Shown: in pieces, positions 42,621-51,318 of the stretch | How the letters are laid out: each line of letters begins with the position of its first letter | How positions within the stretch are numbered: the first letter of the stretch is position 1 | Origin: Methanobacteriota archaeon | GTDB taxonomy: Archaea > Halobacteriota > Methanomicrobia > Methanomicrobiales > Methanoculleaceae | Assembly: GCA_023393455.1 (NCBI GenBank) | Contig: JAEWLJ010000020.1 | Span: forward strand, 1-64,000 | DNA length: 64,000 bases | Direction: 5' to 3' | Notes under the pieces: generated by a model | The model's database searches: none | What the model saw: only the letters and a program-made list of their open reading frames with translations | Told to the model about the DNA's origin: nothing | Program-made: the position numbers and the translations under genes

Positions 42621-43421
42621 ATGGAAGTGGAGTCTGTCATACTGGTTTACTTTTCACCAACCAGGACGACGAAAGCGGTCGTCCAGGGTATCGCACGCGG
42701 ACTGAACCCCGGCAACGTGGAGATGCTCGACATCACCCGGCCGGATGCAAGAAAAAAGCCCTTACGAACCTCTGAGAACGAGCTCCTCATCATCGGCGTG
42801 CCGGTCTACATGGGAAGGGTGCCGGCACTCCTGAACGAGTGGCTGCACACGATCTCCGCCCGGAATACGCCTGCGGTACCTGTCGTCGTCTACGGCAACC
42901 GCGTCTATGACGATGCGCTCATCGAACTCGGCGACATCCTGCTTCAACGCGGATGCAGGCCGATCGCCGGTGCGGCCTACATCGGGGAGCACTCGTTCTC
43001 CACCGACGAGACCCCGACGGCGGGAGGACGTCCGGATGCAGGCGACCTTTCTCACGCAGAGTCGTTCGGACGAACGATCCGGGAGAAACTCGCCGCCGTC
43101 CCCTCCGCCGACCGTATCGCCGATCTCTCCCTGCCCGGCACCCGCCCTTACCGGGGGGATTCGCGACTGTGGACTGTCGATTTTATCGCGGTCGGCGATG
43201 CGTGTGTCCGGTGCGGGATCTGTGCGGAAGGGTGCCCTGTCGGCGCCATCGATCCTGAGGACTATGCCCTGGCCGACACGACGACGTGCATCACCTGCTG
43301 CGCGTGCATCAAGAACTGCCCGCAGCATGCCCGAACGATGAAACCCGGCCTGGTCAAAGACGCATCGATGCGCCTCCATACGCTGTATCGCGAGCGAAAG
43401 GAGCCGGAGCATTTCCTGTAA
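42621..43421 (+). CDS. EFR1-type flavodoxin-ferredoxin fusion protein
   Basis: A 266-residue protein. Residues 1-160 form a flavodoxin-like domain (ILVYFSPTRTTKAVVQGIA; IGVPVYMGRVPALLNEWL). The C-terminal part holds two 4Fe-4S motifs, CVRCGICAEGCPVGAI and CITCCACIKNCPQHA. It likely moves electrons between FMN and Fe-S clusters. The ATG at 42621 has GGAG 8 bases upstream; an earlier GTG at 42576 is less likely. It heads a cluster with nudC, an iron-sulfur flavoprotein and a TetR gene. Confidence 0.88.
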   Translation: MEVESVILVYFSPTRTTKAVVQGIARGLNPGNVEMLDITRPDARKKPLRTSENELLIIGVPVYMGRVPALLNEWLHTISARNTPAVPVVVYGNRVYDDALIELGDILLQRGCRPIAGAAYIGEHSFSTDETPTAGGRPDAGDLSHAESFGRTIREKLAAVPSADRIADLSLPGTRPYRGDSRLWTVDFIAVGDACVRCGICAEGCPVGAIDPEDYALADTTTCITCCACIKNCPQHARTMKPGLVKDASMRLHTLYRERKEPEHFL

Positions 43422-43481
43422 CGGATAGGTTCGTGCCGATAATCGGGAGATATTTCAGGGTTGCAGACTGAGGATATACGT

Positions 43482-44318
43482 ATGGAGCACCGTCCGTTCT
43501 ACTCAGTCCGCCCCCTCTTCCCCGTCTACCCGGAGGATCCGTCGCCGCACGAGAGGCGCTGGGTCCTGGTTCAGGGGAACTCCGTGCTCTTCACGGGCAA
43601 CCCGGCACCCGGCACCGTCCTGATGCCGGACCCGCTCCCCGCCGGTCTCTCGTGCGGCGCGCCGGTCTACCTCGGCACCCGCGACGACGCCGCCTACTAC
43701 GCTTGCGAGGTCGCTGCCGGAGCCGCGCTCCCCGCCGACTGGCAGCCGTCGCCCGTCCGGGAACTTCTCGGCAGGGTCCCGGAGAGCGATATGGCCGTCG
43801 CCGCCTACGCAGTGCGGATCCTCGACTTTGACCGGTCGACCGCCTTCTGCGGCAGGTGCGGCGCAACGACCCGTCCGCTCACGACTGAGAGGGCACGGGC
43901 CTGCACGGCCTGCAACCGCATCGTCTACCCCCGGATCTCCCCCGCCATCATCGTGCTGATCAAGAGAGGGGAGGAGATCCTCCTCGCCCGTTCCCCCCGC
44001 TTCACGCCGGGGCTCTTCTCGGTCATCGCCGGATTCAACGAGCCCGGGGAGAACCTCGAACAGACCGTCCACCGCGAGGTCGCGGAGGAGGTCGGGATTA
44101 CGGTGCGAAACATCCGCTACTTCGGGAGCGAGCCCTGGCCGTTCCCCGACTCGCTCATGATCGGCTTCGTCGCGGAGCATGCCGGCGGGGAGATCCGGGT
44201 CGACAACCAGGAGATCGAGGCCGCCGGCTGGTTCTCCCGCGAGACCCTGCCCTCCGTTCCAACGGGAGCAAGCATATCGCGGGCGCTGATCGAGGCCTGG
44301 CGCCGGCGGGAGATTTAA
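43482..44318 (+). CDS. nudC: NAD(H) diphosphatase NudC (Nudix)
   Basis: A 278-residue Nudix hydrolase that splits NADH or NAD+ (and NAD caps on RNA in bacteria). It has an N-terminal beta domain, a zinc ribbon (CGRCGATTRP and CTACNRIVYPRISPAIIVLI shortened: C-x2-C pairs near residues 122 and 140), and the Nudix box GFNEPGENLEQTVHREVAEE. The NudC-specific SQPWPFP motif appears here as SEPWPFPDSLM. The ATG at 43482 has a GAGG site 6-7 bases upstream. It is 60 bp after the EFR1-like gene. Confidence 0.93.
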   Translation: MEHRPFYSVRPLFPVYPEDPSPHERRWVLVQGNSVLFTGNPAPGTVLMPDPLPAGLSCGAPVYLGTRDDAAYYACEVAAGAALPADWQPSPVRELLGRVPESDMAVAAYAVRILDFDRSTAFCGRCGATTRPLTTERARACTACNRIVYPRISPAIIVLIKRGEEILLARSPRFTPGLFSVIAGFNEPGENLEQTVHREVAEEVGITVRNIRYFGSEPWPFPDSLMIGFVAEHAGGEIRVDNQEIEAAGWFSRETLPSVPTGASISRALIEAWRRREI

Positions 44319-44380
44319 CGAGATGGGCCGGTGCGCCCTCTCCATGGGAACACTGCATGGACAACACTGAGTGGTGAACG

Positions 44381-44965
44381 ATGACAAAGGTAGTCGCGAT
44401 CAACGCCAGCCCCCGGAGAAAGGGAAATACCTCCATTCTTCTGAGGCATATCCTGGAAGAGCTTGAGAACGCCGGTATCGACACTGAAGAGGTGAGCCTC
44501 GGCGGAGGCGAGGTGCGGGGCTGTACCGCCTGCATGAGGTGCCGGGAGAACCAGGACGGGCACTGCGCCTTAGACGACGATATCGTCAACACCTGCATCG
44601 ATAAGATGGTCGAGGCGGACGGGATCGTCCTCGGTTCGCCGGTATACTTCCTCGACGTTACGGCCGGGATGAAAGGACTGATCGACCGGGCAGGGTTTGT
44701 CGCGATGGTCAACAACGACCTCTTCCGGCGCAAGGTCGGCGTCGCAGTGACCGTCATGCGCAGGGCCGGAGCCACCACCGCCCTGAACACGATGATCAAC
44801 TTCATGGTATACTCCGGCATGATCGTTCCGAGGAAACCCGTCATCGGTCTCGGGAGAGAGATCGGGGCTGTTAGCGCGGATGATGAGGGGATCGGGCGCG
44901 CTCGCGATGCCGGCAAAAACATGGCATGGCTGCTTGAGGCGCTCGCGACCCCGCGGGGATCGTGA
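44381..44965 (+). CDS. Iron-sulfur flavoprotein (Isf-like NADPH-dependent FMN reductase)
   Basis: A 194-residue flavodoxin-fold protein. The FMN loop is INASPRRKGNTSILLRHI near residue 6. A compact cysteine motif, C-x2-C-x2-C-x7-C (CTACMRCRENQDGHC, about residues 49-63), matches the 4Fe-4S site of methanogen Isf. GSPVYFLDVTAGMKGLIDR follows. Isf proteins pass electrons from ferredoxin to oxygen-detoxifying or other acceptors. It is 62 bp after nudC and 22 bp before the TetR gene. Confidence 0.87.
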   Translation: MTKVVAINASPRRKGNTSILLRHILEELENAGIDTEEVSLGGGEVRGCTACMRCRENQDGHCALDDDIVNTCIDKMVEADGIVLGSPVYFLDVTAGMKGLIDRAGFVAMVNNDLFRRKVGVAVTVMRRAGATTALNTMINFMVYSGMIVPRKPVIGLGREIGAVSADDEGIGRARDAGKNMAWLLEALATPRGS

Positions 44966-44987
44966 GAGGAAAGGCCGGAGGGTCGGG

Positions 44988-45671
44988 ATGGGCATAGCCG
45001 AGAGAAGACAACGGGAGAAGGAACAGCGAAAGACCGAGATCGCCGATGCAGCGGAGCGCCTCTTCTTCGCCCGGGGTTACGAAGACGTCTCGATGGAAGA
45101 TATCGCCCGCGAGGTCGAACTGAACAAGGCAACCATCTATCTCTACTTCAAAAATAAGGAGGCGCTCTTTGCCACCATCGTTCTGCGGGGCATCGAGATC
45201 CTCAAGGAGAAGTACCGGGAGTGCATGGAGAGAGATGTCCCCGGCATCGTCAGGGTGGCCCTGATGGGCCGGGCCTACTACCGGTTCTCAGAGGAGCACC
45301 CGGAGTATCTCCGGCTGATCCACTTCTACGGCTCCGAACGGTTCTCCCGGGAGAACCCCTACACCGCAGAGATCGGGAAGGGATACGGCACCTGCCGCGG
45401 GATGCTCGCGGACGCGGTCAGGGAGGGCATCGACGACGGTACAATCCGGGCCGATCTCGATCCCTTCCTGACCTCGATGTATCTCATGACATCCTTCATG
45501 GGCATCCTCTCCATGGAACACAGATGGAGGCTGGCGATCGAGGCGGAGGGGTTCAGTTACGACCGGTTCGCCGACGAGTTCTTCCGGTTCATCATGCCGG
45601 CGATCGCTTCCGATAAGGGATCTCAGGATATCGGCGACTTCGCGGAGCCTGAAGAGAGGAAGAGATCGTAG
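44988..45671 (+). CDS. TetR/AcrR family transcriptional regulator
   Basis: A 227-residue regulator. The N-terminal helix-turn-helix reads IADAAERLFFARGYEDVSME, then IAREVELNKATIYLYFKNKEAL, a textbook TetR signature (residues 16-58). The remaining helices form the ligand-binding core. The ATG at 44988 has GGAGG 6 bases before it. It follows the redox genes in the same direction and is the natural candidate to bind the dyad at 42491-42521, with feedback control of the whole cluster. Confidence 0.92.
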   Translation: MGIAERRQREKEQRKTEIADAAERLFFARGYEDVSMEDIAREVELNKATIYLYFKNKEALFATIVLRGIEILKEKYRECMERDVPGIVRVALMGRAYYRFSEEHPEYLRLIHFYGSERFSRENPYTAEIGKGYGTCRGMLADAVREGIDDGTIRADLDPFLTSMYLMTSFMGILSMEHRWRLAIEAEGFSYDRFADEFFRFIMPAIASDKGSQDIGDFAEPEERKRS

Positions 45672-45775
45672 CGCCAGAACCGGAAAGCGTCCCCCCATCG
45701 GGCTTCAAGAGACCTTCTGGCGCACCCCCGCCCCGAACCACAGAATTGATGACAGCGGATGGCCCATGAGATCCC

Positions 45776-46078
45776 ATGCAGCACGAAACGGTCAGGCTGG
45801 CTGGAAAAGAGGCCGACAGTTACGTCATACCCCTCGGCCCGGTGAACCTCGTCGCGGTGGTGACGGATGCAGGGATGGTCGGTTGCGGCGCGTTCGACGT
45901 CGATGCGCTCGAGACGTTCGGCTACCCCGCAGCGCGTGTCAAACCCGCGGGAGGCGCATCCTCGATCGAGACGGTCGATGACCTCCTCCGCGGCGAGATC
46001 AAGGGGGCGAACCGGCATGCAGGGGAGCGTGGGGTTGTGGTCGGGATGACCGGGCGGGAAGCGCTCGAGCGGCTTTAG
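45776..46078 (+). CDS. DUF1805 (YunC-like) protein
   Basis: A 100-residue DUF1805 protein. It has YVIPLGPVNLVAVVTDAGMVGCGAFDV (about residues 16-42; key Cys near 37) and the end RGVVVGMTGREALERL. The family has no proven function and is shared with Bacillus YunC. It stands alone, 104 bp after the TetR gene and 94 bp before the next gene. Confidence 0.85.
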   Translation: MQHETVRLAGKEADSYVIPLGPVNLVAVVTDAGMVGCGAFDVDALETFGYPAARVKPAGGASSIETVDDLLRGEIKGANRHAGERGVVVGMTGREALERL

Positions 46079-46172
46079 GGCTCCCCGCTATCTCCCTATT
46101 TTTCCAGACCCCTTCTCAGGTCCCCGCTCCATCCCATAGGTTCAAATACAGGCTTAGCTACAGAGGCTGCTC

Positions 46173-46673
46173 ATGGGACGGGGGCCCATCTCCACCGGAA
46201 CAGCGACAGTCTTTGCCGTCGTCATCGCCGCAGTGATGATGACCGCCGTAGCCGCGGTTCTCCTCCCGCCCGGCGATGGAGCGGGGCTCTCGCTTCCGGA
46301 TACCGCATCCCCGGTGGAGGTCGTCGCCGGCCACAACGGGACGGCGGTGATCCGCGTCGCGATGGGAGCCGCGAACCTCACGGAGTGCCGGGTCTACCTC
46401 ACCGACCCGGAGGGAGGGCTCCATAACGTCGAGACCGCGATCCTCACGGATAGTGCGGACGGGCAGGCCGCATACATCTTCTGCTTCCCCGCCCCCGATC
46501 GCTCCGGCTACTGGATAACCGACGAGCCGAAGATGGTCTTTACGACGGCCTACCACCCCGGCGTCCAGGCGTTCTCGCCTGGCGACTGGCGGGTCGTCGT
46601 CTACGATCAGACGCTCCGGAAAAACAGGATCGACCGGGTTGTCCCGGTCAACGGACCTTCGTCCCTGGCCTGA
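46173..46673 (+). CDS. Membrane-anchored or secreted hypothetical protein
   Basis: A 166-residue protein with an N-terminal hydrophobic helix (ATVFAVVIAAVMMTAVAAVLL, about residues 11-31). The rest is an extracellular, beta-rich domain (GHNGTAVIRVAMGAANLTECRVYL, YIFCFPAPDRSGYW and FSPGDWRVVVYDQTL). The helix resembles archaeal type IV pilin N-termini in length, but the usual K/R-G cleavage context is unclear. Its last 26 bp overlap the end of metG tail to tail. Family not recognised. Confidence 0.7.
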   Translation: MGRGPISTGTATVFAVVIAAVMMTAVAAVLLPPGDGAGLSLPDTASPVEVVAGHNGTAVIRVAMGAANLTECRVYLTDPEGGLHNVETAILTDSADGQAAYIFCFPAPDRSGYWITDEPKMVFTTAYHPGVQAFSPGDWRVVVYDQTLRKNRIDRVVPVNGPSSLA

Positions 46674-48642
46674 CCGGGCGGAGGGGAACGAGGAGCGAGG
46701 CCTCGTCACCGGCGGCGAGGATCATCCCCCGGCTCTCGACGCCGAAGATCTTCGCGGGCGCAAGGTTCACGATCATCGCGACGTCCTTCCCCACCAGTTC
46801 GTCGGGGGAGTAAAACTGCGCGATCCCGCTGACCACCTGCCGCTTCTCGCCGCCGAGGTCGACGACGAGTTTGTAGAGTTTCTTCGACCCCTTGATCGGC
46901 TCGGCCGAGACGACCCTGGCAACCCTGATATCGAGGTTGCCGAACTCCTCGATCGAGACGGTGGGCATCTTCGGTGCGGCGGCCGCCTTTGCCTTCTCGA
47001 CCTGCGCATCGAGGGTCGCCTCGAGGGCAGCGACCTGCTCCTTCTCGACCTTGGCAAAGAGGGGGGCGGGCTTCGGGAGCGGACGGGCGCCGAGCGGCGT
47101 CGTGGCCTCCGCGATCGGATGACCGGCAATCTCGTCCTCGTAGCCGAGCATCCGCCAGGCCCGCTGCATCGCCTCAGGCATCAGGGGCTGGAAAACCAGG
47201 ACGAGCGCCTTCACGATCTGGAGGCAGTCGGCGATCACCTGCTCTGCCGCCGCCCGGTCTTCCTTGATCAGTTTCCAGGGGGCGTTGTTCTGGATGTAGG
47301 CGTTCCCGTACGACGCGAGCGCCATCATCGTATCGACGGCGTTCTTGAAGTCGTAGTCCCGCATCTGGGTGTCGACAGCAGCAAGCGACCGCTCGATCTC
47401 CTCGATCACCTCCGGCCGGGGGGCGAGGTCGGGCACGCCGGCGAACTCCTTCTCGGCGAAGTACATCGTCCGGTAGATGAAGTTCCCGAGCGTCCCGACG
47501 ATCTCGTTGTTCACCCGCTCGGCGTAGACCTTCCAGGAGAAGTCGAGCTCCTTCGTGTGGTTCGTGTAGGAGAGGAGGTAGTAGCGGAGGTAGTCCGCCG
47601 GGAGGCCCACATCAAGGTAGTCGTCGTTCGTCCAGACGACGTAGCCGCGGGACTTCGAGAACTTCCTCCCCTCGATCGTGACCATGCCGCTCGCGACCAC
47701 CGCGTGCGGGAGGCCGTAGCCCGCCGCCTTGAGGAGCGCCGGCCAGAAGATGCAGTGGTGGTAGATAATGTCCCCGCCGATGAAGTGCGCAACACGGGTG
47801 TCGTCGCCGCACCAGTAGTCCTTCCAGTCGGTTCCCGCCTTCTGTGCCCACTCCTTCGTAAAAGAGATGTAGCCGATCGGCGCGTCGACCCAGACGTAGA
47901 CGACGAGGTCGTCGCGGCCGGGGAACGGAACGCCCCAGTCCAGCGTCCGGGTGATGCACCAGTCGTGCAGGGCCTCCTTCACCCACCCGAGGGCATAGTT
48001 CCGGGCGGTCGAGGTGCCTTTGAGGTCCGGGAGATACTCGAGGAGGAACTCGCGGAAGGCCGAGAGCTTGAAGAAGTAGTGTTCCTGCTCGCGGTACTCC
48101 GCCCTGGCGCCGCAGACCTTGCAGACCGCGTCCTTGATCTCGCCGGGCTCCAGGTGCTGACCGCACCCCTGGTCACACTCGTCGCCCCGGGCGATCGCGC
48201 CGCAGTGGGGGCAGATCCCCTCCACGTAGCGGTCGGGAAGGAACCGCTCGCACTCCGGGCAGTAACTCTGGCTGATGGTCTCTGCGTAGACGTAGCCGTT
48301 TGCGATAAGCCGCTCGACGATCGACCGGGTGGTCTCGCGGTTCATGGCATCGTCGGTCATCCCGAACCGGTCGAAGACGACGCCCATCCGCCGGAACGTC
48401 TTGTAGAAGTGTTCGTGATACCGTTCCGAGAGGACGCGGGGGGTCGAACCCTCCTGCTCGGCGCTGATCACGATCGGCGTCCCGTGGTTATCGGAACCGC
48501 ATATGAAGACAACCTCCTCCCCGGACCGGCGCATATACCGGACGTAAAAGTCCGCCGGAACGTAGGTCCGCAGGTGCCCGATATGGCAGGGGCCGTTCGT
48601 GTACGGGAGCCCGCACGTCACCAGCAACGGCTTATCACTCAT
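46648..48642 (-). CDS. metG: Methionyl-tRNA synthetase with C-terminal tRNA-binding domain
   Basis: A 664-residue class I synthetase. HIGH motif CHIGHLRTY is near residue 16, the zinc knuckles hold CPECERF, CPHCG, CDQGCG and CKVCGA (about 125-180), and KFSKSRGY is the KMSKS variant near residue 325. The final 110 residues are an EMAP-type OB fold (LDIRVARVVSAEPIKGSKKLY and IVNLAPAKIFGVES). This fused form is common in archaea and bacteria. It is convergent with the 46173 gene and divergent from the next. Confidence 0.96.
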   Translation of the reverse strand: MSDKPLLVTCGLPYTNGPCHIGHLRTYVPADFYVRYMRRSGEEVVFICGSDNHGTPIVISAEQEGSTPRVLSERYHEHFYKTFRRMGVVFDRFGMTDDAMNRETTRSIVERLIANGYVYAETISQSYCPECERFLPDRYVEGICPHCGAIARGDECDQGCGQHLEPGEIKDAVCKVCGARAEYREQEHYFFKLSAFREFLLEYLPDLKGTSTARNYALGWVKEALHDWCITRTLDWGVPFPGRDDLVVYVWVDAPIGYISFTKEWAQKAGTDWKDYWCGDDTRVAHFIGGDIIYHHCIFWPALLKAAGYGLPHAVVASGMVTIEGRKFSKSRGYVVWTNDDYLDVGLPADYLRYYLLSYTNHTKELDFSWKVYAERVNNEIVGTLGNFIYRTMYFAEKEFAGVPDLAPRPEVIEEIERSLAAVDTQMRDYDFKNAVDTMMALASYGNAYIQNNAPWKLIKEDRAAAEQVIADCLQIVKALVLVFQPLMPEAMQRAWRMLGYEDEIAGHPIAEATTPLGARPLPKPAPLFAKVEKEQVAALEATLDAQVEKAKAAAAPKMPTVSIEEFGNLDIRVARVVSAEPIKGSKKLYKLVVDLGGEKRQVVSGIAQFYSPDELVGKDVAMIVNLAPAKIFGVESRGMILAAGDEASLLVPLRPVRPGTKVR

Positions 48643-48684
48643 CCTTATCTACTCTGGTTGCGATGCTAATAAAGATACCAGCGC

Positions 48685-49470
48685 ATGGCACGACAGATTA
48701 GAATCCCGGTGAGGTCGTTCGGTTCCGAGGTCGGGACGCCCGCGGTTACGGAACTCGCGGAGTGGCTGAAGGGAAATAGAGGGGTGGAGGCGGACCTCAC
48801 CACCTACCGGCTCAGCCGCTCGCTCGACGGACAGGAGGGAGTGGCGGTTCCCGCCGCCGGCGGCCTCTTCTACGGTGAGCGGTTGAGCGGGGCCTTCCTC
48901 GGCATGGAGGACGGGGTGCTCGTCGGCGAGCCGGGGATCGACCCGGCCGCCGTCGCCGGCGATGCCCGCTCAGTCACGGCAAGGCGCAAAGACGCATGGT
49001 TCTCCCTCCCCGCCCCGCACGTGCTCGGGTTCTCCGACGGCAGCATCGGGGACGAGGAGGAGTTTGCCGAGACGATCGCGGACCTTTACGCCCGCCTCAC
49101 GCGGGAGATGCGGGATCTCGGCATGCGGGGGCACGTCCTGGTCGCAGAGGAGGCGGACGCGATCGAACTCGAGGTGCTGGCCGGCCGGAAGATGCTCTTC
49201 TTCCCAAGAGACCCGGAGACGTTCGACCTGGAACTGCTGCTCGAGTACCAGGGCGAACTCATCCTCCCTGCAAAAGCCCTCTCCCGGGCTCCCGACCTGA
49301 TGGAGCGGTTCCGCGTCAGGAAACTCGTCCTCCTCGATGCAGAGGAGGCGGATCTCCGGGCGGCAACCGAGTTCGTCGACCCGGATATGCTCGAGTCCGG
49401 CGGCTACTGCGAGGACGCCTGCCCGGACTACTGGAAGAGCCTCGCCGAGCGGGCCTCTATTCCTCGATAG
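48685..49470 (+). CDS. Conserved-looking hypothetical protein
   Basis: A 261-residue acidic protein I do not recognise. It has alpha/beta segments such as FGSEVGTPAVTELAEWLKG, FLGMEDGVLVGEPGID, FAETIADLYARLTREMRDLG and VLVAEEADAIELEVLAGRK, and an end with GGYCEDACPDYWKSLAERA. No membrane helix or signal peptide is seen. It is divergent from metG with 42 bp between and overlaps the DHH gene tail to tail by 14 bp. High-GC codon use supports a real gene. Confidence 0.72.
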   Translation: MARQIRIPVRSFGSEVGTPAVTELAEWLKGNRGVEADLTTYRLSRSLDGQEGVAVPAAGGLFYGERLSGAFLGMEDGVLVGEPGIDPAAVAGDARSVTARRKDAWFSLPAPHVLGFSDGSIGDEEEFAETIADLYARLTREMRDLGMRGHVLVAEEADAIELEVLAGRKMLFFPRDPETFDLELLLEYQGELILPAKALSRAPDLMERFRVRKLVLLDAEEADLRAATEFVDPDMLESGGYCEDACPDYWKSLAERASIPR

Positions 49471-50431
49471 ACTCCGCCGTCTTCGCAAGGCGGCGGTAGT
49501 GGCGGTTCCGCTTTATGAGCCAGAAGAGGAGCCGGTCGAGGAGGGTGAAAGAGAACGTTCCCCCGGCCGCATGGGGATGGCCGCCGCCGGAGAACTCCCG
49601 GGCGATGAGGTGGCTGACCGGGGGGACGGAGCGGATGGATATGCGACCGTTGTCCGAGACGACCACCTCGATATCGGTCTTGAGTTCGTCGCGGATGGCG
49701 TGGGCGGTCTCGCTCGGGTAGCCGTAGAGGGGCGCGAACGCAATCCGGTAGCGACCGCTCTCGATGATCGTGGTGTGCCCGATGCTCTTTCTGATATCCC
49801 GCTCCATCTCCCGGACGATCCGATCGTACTCGCCCTCGATCTTTGCGTCGACGATCGTGCCGCGGACCAGGTTGTCGCGGACGTACTCCCGGAAGCCCTT
49901 CTGCATCACCACCTGCCCGAGGATCTTCGAGCGAGCGTCCTGGTGCTTCCAGAGATCATAGTCGCAGACGACCCGCGCGATCTCTTCGGCCACCGGGTCG
50001 TCGGGGGCGAGGTCGCGTGCGACGATCCCGGTGGCGCAGGTGGTGACGTCGACGTGGAGGAGGTCTGTCTTCTTCTCGACGGCGCTGATCTCCTCGTCCT
50101 TCCAGCGGTGGTGGTCACGCCACTCGATCCGCCACCCGTTGGAGCGGGCCTTCGCCAGCCGCTGCTCGACACCCTGCTGGTAGCCGATATCCGATATGCT
50201 GAGGAGGTCGCCCCGGCCGGGAGAGCCGGCGACGGCGTCGAAGAGGGAGAGGAACTTGCCGACCGAAGCCCAGACGGTGAAGACGTCCCCGTACTTCCGA
50301 CGGTGGATGGCATCGCTCCCGGCGGCGTCGAGGTCGTTGTGCGTGAGGTGCACGACGTGCTCCGTCCTCCCGGAGAGAGCCTTCATAAAATTCGTGTCCC
50401 GGGTATCCGGCTTTCGATCGCTTCCAGCCAT
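49457..50431 (-). CDS. DHH/DHHA1 family phosphoesterase
   Basis: A 324-residue phosphoesterase. The first metal motif is HLTHNDLDAAGSDAIHRR (about 28-45). The DHH motif is WRDHHRWKDEE (about 104). The DHHA1 domain has GGGHPHAAGGTFSF near the C-terminus. The family includes NrnA/RecJ-type enzymes acting on nanoRNA, pAp or c-di-nucleotides; substrate is open. Met16 (MKALSG) is an alternative start. Confidence 0.88.
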   Translation of the reverse strand: MAGSDRKPDTRDTNFMKALSGRTEHVVHLTHNDLDAAGSDAIHRRKYGDVFTVWASVGKFLSLFDAVAGSPGRGDLLSISDIGYQQGVEQRLAKARSNGWRIEWRDHHRWKDEEISAVEKKTDLLHVDVTTCATGIVARDLAPDDPVAEEIARVVCDYDLWKHQDARSKILGQVVMQKGFREYVRDNLVRGTIVDAKIEGEYDRIVREMERDIRKSIGHTTIIESGRYRIAFAPLYGYPSETAHAIRDELKTDIEVVVSDNGRISIRSVPPVSHLIAREFSGGGHPHAAGGTFSFTLLDRLLFWLIKRNRHYRRLAKTAESIEE

Positions 50432-50500
50432 TCTTCTCTATATCGGTGTACGACGTGATAAACAGGCGGTTATGACCCCGTTCCCACCCCGGGAAACACA

Positions 50501-50510
50501 GTATTTATTA
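50501..50510 (+). promoter_or_regulatory. TATA box for tRNA-Phe
   Basis: GTATTTATTA lies about 32-38 bp upstream of the tRNA 5' end, correct for a primary transcript starting a few bases before the mature tRNA. Confidence 0.6.
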
Positions 50511-50539
50511 GGAACAACCGATAACATTGTAGGGCAGAA

Positions 50540-50613
50540 GCCCCTGTAGCTCAGACTGGGAGAGCGCCAGACTGAAGATCTGGTTGTCCCCGGTTCAAAT
50601 CCGGGCGGGGGCA
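50540..50613 (+). tRNA. tRNA-Phe (anticodon GAA)
   Basis: A 74-nt cloverleaf. Acceptor GCCCCTG pairs with CGGGGGC (one U-G), anticodon stem CCAGA/TCTGG encloses loop CTGAAGA with GAA, and the T arm has GTTCAAATC. Discriminator is A; CCA is not encoded. Confidence 0.95.
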
Positions 50614-51318
50614 CTCTTTCTTTAGGTTTAAATCCTTCAACAGACACGTTTATGCCTCGGCCCTGACCTCCGTTCACGGCACCAGCCGGGACCGGCAGGG
50701 CGTTTTATCGCGCCCGGGATGGCTGCGCAACCTATCACCGGCTGGAGGAGCGGTGCCCTCGACCAGCGCCCCGCGCACGAACTACTGCCCGCCTGTGGCC
50801 GGCCGGGTCCGATCGTTGTGGGTCATGGGTGACCCATAACCCCCGGGCATGGTTTGCGGATACTCCGGTATTCACAACCGGTTCCCCTCGTTGATGGCGA
50901 GCAGGCGCGGGAAGGCATACATGCTCGCTCTTTGGCCCGCTTCGCAAAGAGGGAACAACCGGGCCGGGTGTGCGCCACTCGTTGACGTACGTAGCGAGGA
51001 ATAGATCATAGACGTACCGCAATGGGATCATAACGCCCATCCGGAACATAGGTCGACAAATTTTCTGCCCTAGATACTTAAAATATTCCCATTTCGTATT
51101 TCGTAATGGGATCATAACCTCCGCTGCTCGGCGCCACCACCCACGGGTGAGGAGACTGCGCCCCCATAGAACATCGTTTCGGTGCCTTCTGCTCTGCTCA
51201 TGGTACAACCGGGGCGGCATCCGGCGTAACGGCAGAATGCGAGAAATCTCCGGTACCATGTAGAGAAAAGCCCGAACAAAGAGAAAGACTTTTTTTCGAT
51301 CCGTATGCATTCTCACAT
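50614..51318. repeat. Long non-coding stretch downstream of tRNA-Phe with short repeats
   Basis: 705 bp with no credible gene. It holds a perfect inverted repeat TGGGTCA/TGACCCA around TGGG (50819-50836), two copies of AATGGGATCATAACNYCC (51021-51038 and 51105-51122), and CCCATT/AATGGG arms flanking TCGTATTTCGT at 51088-51110. The location next to a tRNA and the repeats could mark an old integration scar, but no integrase is seen. The promoter of the 51319 gene must be in the last 60 bp. Confidence 0.5.
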
